A stretch of 28,009 bases of DNA from a virus: IMG/VR virus record IMGVR_UViG_3300032116_001055, positions 1 to 28,009 of that record; one strand, given 5' to 3'. The position numbers and the translations under genes were made by a program. Shown one piece after another: positions 5,276-14,246 of this stretch. The notes beneath the pieces were generated by a model. The model worked only from the letters and a program-made list of their open reading frames with translations, did not search any database and was not told the DNA's origin. Every line of letters begins with the position of its first letter. Positions within the stretch are counted from its first letter, which is position 1.

Positions 5276-8121
5276 TTTTTCTGCGAGTAAACTCGGCTAT
5301 TGGCGGTCATGGGCTGTCGGCACATGATGTCGAAGATACCCTCCGGCCCGCCATCCGTAACCTCGACGACCTCGCAATCGGTCAGATCGAACGGCACCTT
5401 GATCGCCACGATCGCCGTCCCGGTGAACGTCGTCTCACTGGAGCCGGATAGACCTTCGCCTAGCCACACCTTATTAACGCCGCCGCGAACAACTTTGATC
5501 TTGAACGCACCCTGACTGACGCCGAGTGAGTTTTTCAGCAGCACGTACCTGCCGACGTGGGTTTGATCGAACGTAAAGTCGCCGGTCGTCACTGGCTTGA
5601 GCCAGTAGATATCCTTCTCGTACAGCGTCGCAGTTCCATCAACCAAGTCCCAGCCAACCGGGTTGCAGACGTGAACATTCAGCCTCGCACAGCCTTCGAC
5701 CACTTCCTCTATCGTTCGCGTGCCGCCAAAGGTTGTCGGCAGACTCCCTAAAGGCAGATCGCACGACGTAATCTCCAGCGTCCTGCCGACATCAACGGCC
5801 TTGAACGGCCTGGCTGTCGAGGTGACCCAATAGCCGCGATTCAGCACCGGATCGGCCTTGCCACCGCCAAACGGATTCTCGGCACTCACCAAGTCGGTGT
5901 AGGTGATCTCAGCTAGTGTGTCTGTCTCGAATGTCGCGGCAAACTCATTGCCGATCTGGCCCTCGAAGTAAGACAGCTTAACCCAGTCGCCCGGCTGGAG
6001 CTTTAGTGCCTCGTGACACGACTTGAACTTGACGTTTCGATACAGTCGCTTGTACCGCGTAAGGTAGAACTGAGCCACTGTCGAGACATGCGGAAACCTG
6101 CGATAAATCCAGAGCGGCATTTCGAGCGGCTGATTGCCGTAAGCCTGTTGCATGTCGCTATCGAACTCGATATGCGTGTTGTTCTTGTTGCCGTAGATAT
6201 CATCCCACGAACGGCGGTAGGTGCCGATAATCATCGTGGTCAGTTCTTCGAGCGGCGAATCAGTGTACTCCAGCGAGTTCTCCAGAATCTTGTCGCGGTT
6301 GAAATGCACCACATGACCAGGGCTGGTGTTGCTCAGCCGCTTGATCCTGATCTTACCTTGATCGAAGAACAGCACGCACCGGCATTGCCGCGCGATATCT
6401 TGCAGTAGAGCCAGCCCGTCGATGTTGTCGATCTGAGCAAACCCGCAGACTATCGTCGAAAGCTCACCGGCCACGGCGTTGAAGCTCGAAGCGTCGATGA
6501 ACTCATCGGCCACGGCCATCAGATTGTCGTTTTGCAGATACTCGGCAATGATGCCTGCCGGATTGGTAATCAAGTCGCCAGTGGCGTCGCCTTGATCCTC
6601 GATCCCGTCGAGCGTGACCCAAATGCGATCATCACGCAGCCCGCCCTGAGTCATACTTGGTGCCGCGTCAAATGTGATCGTGGTGATTCTGCGGCCCAGT
6701 TCGGTTTCCCAGGTGTTGTCGTTGAGATTCACCGTGTACGGGCTCGCCACGAAGTCGGTCACTTCGACCGTGCCGCTCAATTCGTCGCTCGTGATCCCGC
6801 CCAGGTAGACAAAATCCTCCCGATCGCCACCGCCCGCCCCTTTGGTCTTGCCGAAGCCCTCGACCCGCGTCACCGACTTGCTCGGCAGAGCATTGACGGC
6901 GTAAATGTACTTGCCCGGCCCGGTCGCGCCAGACACCGACCTGATCTGAGCACCCGAGTTGGCCGGTTTCTGCTGGGCGGTTGAGTTCAAAAACCTGATC
7001 GGCTGCCCAGCCGTGAAGTCGTCGCTGTGCGTGGTGAGCGTGATCTCGTAGCTGCCGACCGTGGGCGAATCGGGCGTAATCGTGGCAATCGTATCAGCGA
7101 CCCACGAGCCGCCGACCAGAATTTCAACATCGGCACCAGCCGGAAAATCACTCGCCAGCGTGTTGTAGAGCCCTGCTGGCGAGATCGTGTCGGCCTGGAT
7201 CACACCGCTACGAGTTGGCGAGAATCCGAATGATTGCGAAATCGTCGCGGTCGCCACAGCGGTCGCGCTGAATCCGGTGATCGTCACCGTGCTATCGGTC
7301 GTGTCCGGCGTGCCTGACGCCGAGACGTAGCCCTCGGCCTTGTCGCCATTGATCCAGATTTCAATCGGCGAACCGACCGTGCCGCCAGGAAACTCGCCGC
7401 CGATGCCGATCTCGTCGGGGTGGCTCGCGATCTGAACCGTGAACGGCGGCGAACTGCTGGCGGGAATCGGCACAGCGGTCCTCGTGCTCCACGGTGCCGA
7501 GATCAAGACCGCCTCGACTCGTTCGCACTTGCCCCACACGACCGGAACCATCTTGCCGCGCGATTCGAGTGGACAGTTCGGAAAAATATCTTTGTCGATC
7601 CGCAGCCCGACGTTGCCCATGATCCGCCGAGAGATATCCTCCAGTGGAATCGAGATCGTGTTGTCGGCCTCCGACCACGAATAGGGCTTGATCGCACCGG
7701 CGAAAATCAAGGCTTTGTCGTCATCCCAGACCACATCGTCTTCGTCCCACATGCGATAGATTTTGACGACCTCGCGCTGCTGCACCGCGTCGTCGAGAAA
7801 GCCGCGAATCTCGCCCAGCGTGTCTTCGAGCTTGATCGTCAGATCATCCACCGCGCCGACCTGCCCCTCGCGTAGCGACAGCTTCACGCTTCCCCAGTCG
7901 ACGACTCGGCACTTGCTCAAGCCAGCGTCGTAGCCAGGGCAGCGATCCGCCGCCAGGGCGTCGAACTGCGACAGCGGACGGTCGATGTAATATCGCGTCT
8001 TGACGTAGTTCGTCTGCTTGTACGCTTCGCTGTTGACGTACCAGTCGATCTGCAAAACGAGGTAGGGCCTGCTTGATCGCTTGTTGAGTTGGCTCAAGAA
8101 CGGCGTGGTGAATGTGCGCAT
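5272..8121 (-). CDS. Tail tip / baseplate hub-like protein
   Basis: A 949-residue protein directly downstream of the tape measure gene, the usual place for distal tail and tip proteins. The N-terminal part (1-210) has the phage-tail layout TFTTPFLSQLNKRSSRPYLV, then DLTIKLEDTLGEI and PLEDISRRIMGNVGL. The middle (210-530) is beta-rich and threonine/serine-rich, suggesting Ig-like or carbohydrate-binding insertions. Around 690-720, RNVKFKSCHEALKLQPGDWV resembles the domain of lambda J-like tail proteins. I infer that it forms the tail tip and may contact the receptor. The palindrome ending in GCG plus GAG forms its ribosome-binding site. No separate distal tail (Dit) gene is seen before it, so it may combine roles. 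Confidence 0.75.
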   Translation of the reverse strand: MRTFTTPFLSQLNKRSSRPYLVLQIDWYVNSEAYKQTNYVKTRYYIDRPLSQFDALAADRCPGYDAGLSKCRVVDWGSVKLSLREGQVGAVDDLTIKLEDTLGEIRGFLDDAVQQREVVKIYRMWDEDDVVWDDDKALIFAGAIKPYSWSEADNTISIPLEDISRRIMGNVGLRIDKDIFPNCPLESRGKMVPVVWGKCERVEAVLISAPWSTRTAVPIPASSSPPFTVQIASHPDEIGIGGEFPGGTVGSPIEIWINGDKAEGYVSASGTPDTTDSTVTITGFSATAVATATISQSFGFSPTRSGVIQADTISPAGLYNTLASDFPAGADVEILVGGSWVADTIATITPDSPTVGSYEITLTTHSDDFTAGQPIRFLNSTAQQKPANSGAQIRSVSGATGPGKYIYAVNALPSKSVTRVEGFGKTKGAGGGDREDFVYLGGITSDELSGTVEVTDFVASPYTVNLNDNTWETELGRRITTITFDAAPSMTQGGLRDDRIWVTLDGIEDQGDATGDLITNPAGIIAEYLQNDNLMAVADEFIDASSFNAVAGELSTIVCGFAQIDNIDGLALLQDIARQCRCVLFFDQGKIRIKRLSNTSPGHVVHFNRDKILENSLEYTDSPLEELTTMIIGTYRRSWDDIYGNKNNTHIEFDSDMQQAYGNQPLEMPLWIYRRFPHVSTVAQFYLTRYKRLYRNVKFKSCHEALKLQPGDWVKLSYFEGQIGNEFAATFETDTLAEITYTDLVSAENPFGGGKADPVLNRGYWVTSTARPFKAVDVGRTLEITSCDLPLGSLPTTFGGTRTIEEVVEGCARLNVHVCNPVGWDLVDGTATLYEKDIYWLKPVTTGDFTFDQTHVGRYVLLKNSLGVSQGAFKIKVVRGGVNKVWLGEGLSGSSETTFTGTAIVAIKVPFDLTDCEVVEVTDGGPEGIFDIMCRQPMTANSRVYSQKK

Positions 8122-8129
8122 GGTTACTC

Positions 8130-8143
8130 CGCAACAAGTTGCG
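8130..8143 (-). repeat. 14-bp palindrome, copy 2
   Basis: Coding strand CGCAACTTGTTGCG, exactly 2 nt after the TAG of the tape measure gene and 8 nt before the tail tip ATG. Its last G joins the following GAG to form the ribosome-binding site GGAG of the next gene. Confidence 0.9.
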
Positions 8144-8145
8144 TG

Positions 8146-11100
8146 CTAGCCTCCCTGTTTGGCGAACGTCGAATCGCTGCGGCTAAAGAACCGATTGCGG
8201 GTATTGCTTCGCGCGGTGCCGCGACGATCCAGAGCGCCTTCGAGTTGCTTGGCGAACTCGGCATGATCCGTGACGCCGTTGAAGTTTTGTACCACAGTGG
8301 TCGAACCGGAATCGTGAACCGACATCGCCCCGTACTGACCGGCCTGCGACCCGCGATTGCCGCCGATCGGAGCCGCCGCTGGCTTGTTCTTGGCAGCCCG
8401 CGCGCGATCCTCGGCCTTGCTGCGAGCGTCGGCTTCCTCCCACCAGAGCTTGTTCTTTTGTCGCTGGAGTAAGTCGAGTTCCTCTTGGACATTGACCTCG
8501 GCGCGACGGCTTTCCATGCTGCCCGTGACGGCTGTGTTGTGCATCATCATGCCAGCCTTGGCTTGCAGATTGCCGATCATCATGTCGAGCCGCTGCATCG
8601 GGCTCGCCTCTTCGAGGGCTTGATTAAAGCTCGCCATTCCAGCCCCAATGCCCTGCACCGCCCCGTTGAAGAGGTTCGTTAGACCAAAGCTCATCTGCAT
8701 GATCTGCGTCATGGCGCTGCCGACCTGATCGGTGTAGATCGGTGCCCCATTGCCGGTGCCGCCAGCCGACAGACTGATGCCGTTGCCTTGATTGGTCAAC
8801 TTGCGACCACCAGCATAAGTGACGCTGCCGTTGACCATCGAAGCGCCAGAGCCTCCCGCCCCTACCGATTGACTGGCTGCCTGCTTTTCGATCGCCGCCG
8901 ATTTTGCATTGGAGACTTCCTGCTCACGGCCCTTCTTGTCGGCCTGAACTCGGCGATCGCTTTCGGCGATTTCCTTGTCTGCCGTCGCCTTTGCGGTATT
9001 CACCTTGGCATCGCCAGCCGTTTTGGCTTGCTCGGTTTCGGCCTTGTAGGTGCCTGCAATCTTGTCGCTGATCTTCTGGTACGTTGCCGCATACTTGCTT
9101 TCAAGCTCTCCGAGCGAGGCGACCATTTCGCCGCGAGCCTCGCCGCTGGCCTGCTTGGCAGCCTGCATGGTTTGAATAATCTGCTGCCGCAAGCGATCCA
9201 TTTCGGCAAGGTCTTTGCCTTCGACGCTGCTCGTGCCGCCGCCAGCTTCCTCACGACCCTTGCGTCGGCGCAGGGCGTCGATCGTGCCCATGCTCATGCG
9301 ATTAAAGTTGCCGACGTTCTCTTGGATTTGGTTTCGGCTCATCGAAGACCAGTCGCCGTCCAGGTACTTGCCGTGATCCCCCGGCAGCCCAGGCAGCCCG
9401 CGCTTCGCCTCGGCAATCGGCTCATTGACTCGCTCGGCAGGGATTGACGCAGCGCCGCCAGCTTGAGCTTCTGGTGCAGCCTTGTTTTTGGCGGCAGCCT
9501 TCGCTTCTTTGGCTTTATCTTCTCGCTCCTCCCGCTCAAACCGTTCGCGCGAGCGTCGCATTTCGGCAGCGCCTTCCCGGTCGGCCTTTCGCTTTTCGTT
9601 GTCGGCGACAATACTCTCGGCCATCTTGTCCTGCTCTCGCAGAGCAGCCTGACCTTTGGCTCGCTCCTGAGTCGCTCGCTTGTTGCTGAGATTCGCGCCA
9701 GCTTCGTCGCCGATCGCTCGCTTGGCCTCGGCCATTGCGTCGTGGAACGTCGCCAGTGCGTCGTGATAGATTTTCTTGAGCCCAAGCCCGATCGTTTCGA
9801 GCCTGCGAAAGTCGCCGTTGAGCGCATCGAGCCCAGTCTCAATCACGAACATCAGGCTCTCGAAAGCACTCTTGATAACGCCGATTGCCCACTCGCCCGC
9901 GCTGCCAAACTTACCCCAGGCATCCGACTGCGAAACCAGATTGACGATGTTCGTAATCACGACACCGATATTGATCGCCAACTCGCCGAGCTTCTCGACG
10001 ATCCTCTGCAAGCTGTCGGCGTTCTCAGAAGCCCACTTGCTCAGGCCAGCGCCGACATTTCCAAACAGGTCCATGAAGGCGCTCTTGGCTTTCGTGGCCC
10101 ACTGAACCACGTTGTCCCAGACGAACTTGCCGCGAGCGGCATACTCGTCCGACGACTGCATGGCCTGACGAATCGCCAAGGCAATCGCACCGATTGCAAC
10201 CGTGTAAGGATTGACGATCGTCAACACCGTGCCGATCGACCCACCAACGGCGGTCGTCGCGGTCGCAAACATACTGGCTGCGGTCGACAGCATCGAGAAC
10301 GGATTGACCAGATTGCCGATGATCGTAAGCAGCCCGCCTATAATCGGCGTCATCGGCCCGATTGCCCGCAGAGCCAGGCTCACAGCACTCATCGCGGCAC
10401 CTAGCGACAGTAAGCCCTGCACGCTCGGCGGCAGCTTGTCAAATAGCGCAAAGAGCCCGCTGACGCCGCTCACTAATGGCCCAGAAAATTTGTCGACCAG
10501 CATCCCGATAACGCGAACGGCTTCGGTGCCACCACGAACGAGACGGTCAACCGCAGAGTCAATCCCCTGACCAAGCCATTGCTGGTTTTTATCAATCCAA
10601 GCCGTCATGGCATCGACGCCGGATCGCAGGGCAGGAGTGAGCCCTTGGCCGAATCGCAGCCGCAGTCCTTCTGTGGCATTATCCAGCTTCGTGAAGCTGC
10701 CGATCAGATTGTCGAGCATTGTCTTGGCGATTCGACTCGCCGTTCCATCGGCAGCTTTGAGAGCTTCCTCCATCTTGCCGATGGCCTCGCCTCCGGTCGA
10801 AGACAGCGCAGCCAGGGCGGTCGCCGAGCGAACGTCCATCGCCGCCGAAGCCTTGGTAATCATCTGCTCGCTGCTCATGCCCTGACGCTTCATTGAGGCG
10901 TCAATGTCTTTGATGATATCCAACAGGTCGCGCATCGCGCCACTCGGCTTGCGCGTCTCGACCCCCATATCGTCGAAGAATTTCTTCGTGGTCTTGTCGA
11001 GCCTCGCCACGTCGGTCATCAGCGACCGCAGTCCAGTGCCAGCCGTACTGCCGTCGAGCCCCTTGTTCTGCATGGCCTGCATCAGAGCGATCAGCCGCTC

Positions 11101-12108
11101 CATCGACATGCCGCTCATCGTCGCAATCGGCCCGACGTATTTCAGGCCCTCGCCGATGCCAAGAATGTCGGTTTTGGCGGTCGTCGCGGCCTTTGCCAAA
11201 ACGTCCATCAAGTGACCCATTTTGTCGGCTGGAACTTCCAGTCCGTACAAAGCCTGGGCGGTAATCTTGGCTGAATCGCTCACACTCACATTGCCAGCGG
11301 CGGCAAGGTCAAGCACGGCTGGCATTGCCTTCATGATGTCCGACGCCTTGACGCCAGCACGGGCAAGCTCCTCCATGCCTCCAGCCGCATCCCTGGCGGT
11401 GTAGACCGTCTCCGCACCGAGCTTTTGAGCCAGGGCCTCCATGTCCTTCATGACCCGCTCAAGCTCTTGCGTGTCCGTCACGCGACCAGAGACGAGAGCT
11501 TTGACTCGCGACATGCCTTGCTCGAACGTCGCCGCCAATCGGGTTGAGTCAGCAGCGCCGACAGCCGCCGCCGTCGAAGCGACCGTGCTCACCCCGCGAA
11601 TCGTCTCCGTGGCTCGCTGCATCCCGGCTTGCAGACTTGCACCAAGTCCGCGTGCGGCATTAGACAGCCTCGTGATCGCGGCTTCGGCTTGCTGCGAAGA
11701 TTGAACGACAAGTCGCGTTTGTTGCACCATCGGCTGAGCGAATTGAGTATTCGCCCGCATTTGCGCAAGCTCACGATTTAGCCCTTGCGACTGCGTGGTC
11801 ATCGCGCGGGTGTAGTTCGCCGCCTGTGCGAGCGGCCCGCCGAGCCCGCCGATATCCGAGCCCACCGCGCGAATCGAGCCACGGCTCCGATCCATGACCT
11901 GAACCATGCGGTCGATGCCAGCCGCCGATTGCGTGATCCTGTTGGTGGCAGAGCTTAGCCGACCGGCAGCGGTATCAATCGACGAAAAGACGCCATCGAC
12001 CGACTTGCGAAAGTTTCCAAGCGACCGCTGAGCGTCAGCCAGCCCCTTGTCCCATTTCTTCGCGTCGATCGACAAAATGCCTTTGAGGACATCAAAGTCA
12101 ATGCTCAT
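8146..12108 (-). CDS. Tail tape measure protein (TP901 type)
   Basis: At 1320 residues this is the longest gene, as expected for a tape measure protein that sets tail length. Residues about 185-500 match the TP901 core: FEQGMSRVKALV, LGAETVYTARDAAGGMEELA, AQALYGLEVPADKMGHLMDVL, TMSGMSMERLIALMQAM and LRSLMTDVARLD. A hydrophobic stretch at about 565-665 (repeated Gly/Ala/Ile/Leu helices) is the membrane-insertion region usual for this family. Residues about 820-1100 are charged, Ala/Lys/Glu-rich coiled coil. GGAGGGG lies upstream of the start. Its length suggests a tail of roughly 200 nm by the usual 1.5 angstrom per residue rule. Confidence 0.93.
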   Translation of the reverse strand: MSIDFDVLKGILSIDAKKWDKGLADAQRSLGNFRKSVDGVFSSIDTAAGRLSSATNRITQSAAGIDRMVQVMDRSRGSIRAVGSDIGGLGGPLAQAANYTRAMTTQSQGLNRELAQMRANTQFAQPMVQQTRLVVQSSQQAEAAITRLSNAARGLGASLQAGMQRATETIRGVSTVASTAAAVGAADSTRLAATFEQGMSRVKALVSGRVTDTQELERVMKDMEALAQKLGAETVYTARDAAGGMEELARAGVKASDIMKAMPAVLDLAAAGNVSVSDSAKITAQALYGLEVPADKMGHLMDVLAKAATTAKTDILGIGEGLKYVGPIATMSGMSMERLIALMQAMQNKGLDGSTAGTGLRSLMTDVARLDKTTKKFFDDMGVETRKPSGAMRDLLDIIKDIDASMKRQGMSSEQMITKASAAMDVRSATALAALSSTGGEAIGKMEEALKAADGTASRIAKTMLDNLIGSFTKLDNATEGLRLRFGQGLTPALRSGVDAMTAWIDKNQQWLGQGIDSAVDRLVRGGTEAVRVIGMLVDKFSGPLVSGVSGLFALFDKLPPSVQGLLSLGAAMSAVSLALRAIGPMTPIIGGLLTIIGNLVNPFSMLSTAASMFATATTAVGGSIGTVLTIVNPYTVAIGAIALAIRQAMQSSDEYAARGKFVWDNVVQWATKAKSAFMDLFGNVGAGLSKWASENADSLQRIVEKLGELAINIGVVITNIVNLVSQSDAWGKFGSAGEWAIGVIKSAFESLMFVIETGLDALNGDFRRLETIGLGLKKIYHDALATFHDAMAEAKRAIGDEAGANLSNKRATQERAKGQAALREQDKMAESIVADNEKRKADREGAAEMRRSRERFEREEREDKAKEAKAAAKNKAAPEAQAGGAASIPAERVNEPIAEAKRGLPGLPGDHGKYLDGDWSSMSRNQIQENVGNFNRMSMGTIDALRRRKGREEAGGGTSSVEGKDLAEMDRLRQQIIQTMQAAKQASGEARGEMVASLGELESKYAATYQKISDKIAGTYKAETEQAKTAGDAKVNTAKATADKEIAESDRRVQADKKGREQEVSNAKSAAIEKQAASQSVGAGGSGASMVNGSVTYAGGRKLTNQGNGISLSAGGTGNGAPIYTDQVGSAMTQIMQMSFGLTNLFNGAVQGIGAGMASFNQALEEASPMQRLDMMIGNLQAKAGMMMHNTAVTGSMESRRAEVNVQEELDLLQRQKNKLWWEEADARSKAEDRARAAKNKPAAAPIGGNRGSQAGQYGAMSVHDSGSTTVVQNFNGVTDHAEFAKQLEGALDRRGTARSNTRNRFFSRSDSTFAKQGG

Positions 12109-12126
12109 CGCTGCCCCTCCGTGTCA

Positions 12127-12140
12127 CGCAACAAGTTGCG
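12127..12140 (-). repeat. 14-bp palindrome, copy 3
   Basis: Coding strand CGCAACTTGTTGCG, exactly 2 nt after the TAG of the 134-aa gene, in the 34-bp gap before the tape measure start. Confidence 0.9.
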
Positions 12141-12142
12141 GA

Positions 12143-12547
12143 CTAGACTGTCGTTTCGTCGTATCGGTTCGGATGATCGCTCTGCTCGACGACCACCGTC
12201 ACGTCCCAAATATCGCGGCTGATTCGCGTCGCCTCGGGCGGCTCCACAAACGAGCATATGACCTCGCGATAGTTCGAGTCGCCCTTGGGCTGGTAGCGAT
12301 AGATAAAGTCGTTCGCCAACCCGCCAATCGCCTCGAAGAAGGTCACAAAGGCGTTCATTTCCGAATCGCTCAGCGACTCGAATTTACGAGTCACCTGATA
12401 GCGAGTCGGCGCGTGCTTGACGGCGTAGAGAGAGTTCGCCGAAGTGCGATGCACGCTCTGGGCGAGTAGCGGCTTGACCGCCGCGCCGCCCGCAGGCCAC
12501 GGCATATTGAGAGTCGTCACGCCCGCTTTCTTGAATTGCACGCCCAT
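12143..12547 (-). CDS. Hypothetical tail-region protein (134 aa)
   Basis: A 134-residue protein with a beta-rich composition: FKKAGVTTLNMPWP at the N-terminus, YQVTRKFESLSDSEMNAFVTFFEAIGG in the middle and IWDVTVVVEQSDHPN at the end. There is no signal peptide or membrane segment. It sits between the tail assembly chaperone and the tape measure, where most siphoviruses have no gene. A minor tail or tape-measure-associated role is plausible. Some distal tail proteins start with similar short strand pairs, but the match is too weak to name it. The ribosome-binding site is a G-rich stretch rather than a clean GGAGG, so start confidence is moderate. Confidence 0.7.
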   Translation of the reverse strand: MGVQFKKAGVTTLNMPWPAGGAAVKPLLAQSVHRTSANSLYAVKHAPTRYQVTRKFESLSDSEMNAFVTFFEAIGGLANDFIYRYQPKGDSNYREVICSFVEPPEATRISRDIWDVTVVVEQSDHPNRYDETTV

Positions 12548-12562
12548 CAGCCCGCCCCCAAG

Positions 12563-13084
12563 CTAGCGCCCAAGGACTTTGCTGATCGGCTTGGTGCCAT
12601 CTGCTTGGCACAGCATCCCAGCCGCCTTGAGCGATTCGTAAACCTCGTCACGCTCCTTGTCGCAGTCGGCGATCGCTCGCTGAGTCTGCGGATCGAGGGT
12701 CTGCTCCCACTCGATCACTGTCCCCGGCCCGCTGGTCATCAGGTTGATTCTGGCTAAGATCGCGTCGCGAGTCTTGTCGTCATAGTGCGGAAAGCATGTC
12801 GCAATCCGCATGTCCTCAATCCGCTCCCAGCGACGACGGCAAGCCATCATCGCGTAGTGTAGAGCCGCCACCAAAGGCAGGTCGAGAATGTCACTGTGCG
12901 ACCAGTGATACTCGCCTGCGATTGGCTCGACGACATCAAGGCTCCAAGTGTTGTACGGCAGCGTTCGGCTGCCGACATTTACTCGGCTTCGCCGCTCGCT
13001 TGCTTGGTCGTTTCGGATCGACGGCCTGCGGCGTCCATAAGGCCCCCAATCCGACCAATAAAACCCACGACGGCCTCCACGGTT
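12563..13084 (-). CDS. Tail assembly chaperone T-like ORF, expressed by -1 frameshift from the upstream G-like gene
   Basis: This frame is open from just after a TGA (13087-13085) to the TAG at 12563 and has no convincing start codon. The strong protein-like part begins TLPYNTWSLDVVEPIAG, continues with HSDILDLPLVAALHYAMMAC and ends DGTKPISKVLGR. It lies in the -1 frame relative to the upstream gene and overlaps its last 106 nt. In lambda-like tails a short G protein and a G-T fusion act together as chaperones for the tape measure. Here a slip at GGGTTTT (13060-13066) would give a fusion of about 334 residues. Separate initiation at an internal TTG (12874) is the alternative, but it would leave conserved-looking sequence untranslated. 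Confidence 0.7.
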   Translation of the reverse strand, partial: NRGGRRGFYWSDWGPYGRRRPSIRNDQASERRSRVNVGSRTLPYNTWSLDVVEPIAGEYHWSHSDILDLPLVAALHYAMMACRRRWERIEDMRIATCFPHYDDKTRDAILARINLMTSGPGTVIEWEQTLDPQTQRAIADCDKERDEVYESLKAAGMLCQADGTKPISKVLGR

Positions 13085-13566
13085 TCATGGACCCCCGTGA
13101 GTTCAAGAACCTCGGCGATAATCGCCAGCGCATCGGTGATGCTCAAGGCCGAGATTTCGGCAGGCTTGAGATTCGTGCAGCCGCCGATCAGAGCTTCGAT
13201 CGCGCCGTCCGAACTGACCACCAAGTCGACGATCGCCTCGGTGCGAGCCGAGTTCGACTCGGAGATCATCCGCTTCTGCTCGACGCTCAAGTTGGCGTAA
13301 GCCTCTTGAATCAGAGCCGCTTTGACCTCTTCGCTCGGTGCGGCATTGATCGCCGCCCGCTGTTCCGGGGTAACAAAATCGCCAAGCACCAGTCCAGCCG
13401 GGATGCTCTTGATCCCAGCCTTGGTGATCGCACCCACCACTCTGAACGTGGTGCCAAGCGATAGGCCGCGAACCGACACGCTCGCGCCGTCCTTGGTCAC
13501 GATTTCCGAAACCCGCTTGATAGGGGCATCCACCGGCACTTGCCGTGGATCGACTGCCGTTGTCAT
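12979..13566 (-). CDS. Tail assembly chaperone, G-like (195 aa)
   Basis: A 195-residue protein between the tail tube-like gene and the tape measure, the standard slot of the tail assembly chaperone. It begins MTTAVDPRQVPVDAPIKRV. Its middle is helical with FVTPEQRAAINAAPSEEVKAAL, and its C-terminal half is hydrophobic-helical (IEALIGGCTNLKPAEISALS, ALAIIAEVLELTG), as in other chaperones of this class. The last 27 residues after the slippery site are polar and low in hydrophobic content, fitting a dispensable tail read only when no frameshift occurs. GGGAG followed by six T residues precedes the start. Confidence 0.75.
   Translation of the reverse strand: MTTAVDPRQVPVDAPIKRVSEIVTKDGASVSVRGLSLGTTFRVVGAITKAGIKSIPAGLVLGDFVTPEQRAAINAAPSEEVKAALIQEAYANLSVEQKRMISESNSARTEAIVDLVVSSDGAIEALIGGCTNLKPAEISALSITDALAIIAEVLELTGVHETVEAVVGFIGRIGGLMDAAGRRSETTKQASGEAE
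13060..13066 (-). other. Probable -1 ribosomal frameshift site G_GGT_TTT
   Basis: On the coding strand GGGTTTT lies in the right register (G GGT TTT) at codons 168-169 of the chaperone gene, matching the X XXY YYZ pattern. It is inside the only stretch where the zero frame and the -1 frame are both open (13084 to 12979). A weaker candidate, T GGG GGC, lies 10 nt further on. Which one is used is inference. Confidence 0.6.
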
Positions 13567-13591
13567 AAAAAACTCCCGCGAACTTTAAGAG

Positions 13592-13625
13592 CCGCGCGGG
13601 TGACGTTCGCAAGCCACCCGCGCGG
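13592..13625 (-). terminator. GC-rich 11-bp hairpin between tail tube-like and chaperone genes
   Basis: CCGCGCGGGTG (13592-13602) and CACCCGCGCGG (13615-13625) are perfect inverted repeats around a 12-nt loop. On the coding strand the hairpin is followed by CTCTTAAAG, not a T run, so it is a poor intrinsic terminator. It may be an attenuator or a 3'-end stabiliser for the abundant tail tube mRNA. Confidence 0.55.
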
Positions 13626-13652
13626 TTGCCCCGATCTAACAGGCTGACATCG

Positions 13653-14174
13653 TTAGCTCGTCGCCACGCCGATCTTGCCGATCAACTGGCCGTCGCTCTT
13701 GCTCTCGTCGATCAGCATCTTGAAGGTCGCTTCAAAGACGCGATCGTTGCCGACCGAGCCGAACTGAACTTCACCCACGTCCGACACGACCGCCTTGTAG
13801 AACGTCACGTCGTCGACCGTGCCCGAGCCGTCGAGCGGGTGCAGCACCAGCGCACCGGCCAGCGAACTGCCCTTAGTGCCCGGCAGCTTGCCGATACCCC
13901 AGCAGCTTGAACTGATCGAGCTACCGAACTGGTAGACCGTCTGCACAACCTGCATCGTCTTCTCGGCGAACTTCGCCTTGCAGTCGACCTGATCGCCTTG
14001 GTAGATCAAGTCGGCCAGATGCTCGCCGTACTCGTCCACCTTGCGCTCGCGAAGCTGCGGCTTGACGCCGAACGTCACGCCACCCATCGTGTGACCGCAG
14101 GCGACCGATTTGTACGTCACCTTGCACGGCCCGGTTTCAATTTTACTGAGATCACCACCAACTTGGCTTGCCAT
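13653..14174 (-). CDS. Major tail (tube-like) protein, copy B
   Basis: A 173-residue protein placed just before the tail assembly chaperone, where the tail tube gene normally lies. It is beta-rich, with GPCKVTYKSVACGHTMGGV near the N-terminus (17-35), then KPQLRERKVDEYGEH, ALVLHPLDGSGTVDDVTFYK and SDVGEVQFGSV. These features fit the tube-protein fold by context, but the family assignment is inference. It is about two-thirds identical by eye to the protein encoded at 16188-16775. A GGGGC-type site and ATCATG precede the start. The gene is followed by a strong hairpin, as expected for a highly expressed structural gene. Confidence 0.7.
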   Translation of the reverse strand: MASQVGGDLSKIETGPCKVTYKSVACGHTMGGVTFGVKPQLRERKVDEYGEHLADLIYQGDQVDCKAKFAEKTMQVVQTVYQFGSSISSSCWGIGKLPGTKGSSLAGALVLHPLDGSGTVDDVTFYKAVVSDVGEVQFGSVGNDRVFEATFKMLIDESKSDGQLIGKIGVATS

Positions 14175-14246
14175 GATTTTGCCCCTTTTAGATCGGATGA
14201 ATTGCCCTTGTCAGCGCAGACAGGGAAGACGCCGCCGATCAATCAA

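Noticed and set aside
8788-10404. Hydrophobic plus-strand frames opposite the tape measure gene
   Set aside because: They mirror Ala/Lys/Glu-rich coiled-coil codons. Apparent membrane helices are an artefact of the antisense reading.
12872-12874. TTG start for a separate downstream chaperone gene
   Set aside because: It lacks a ribosome-binding site and would cut off protein-like sequence that is open upstream in the same frame. Frameshift expression fits better.
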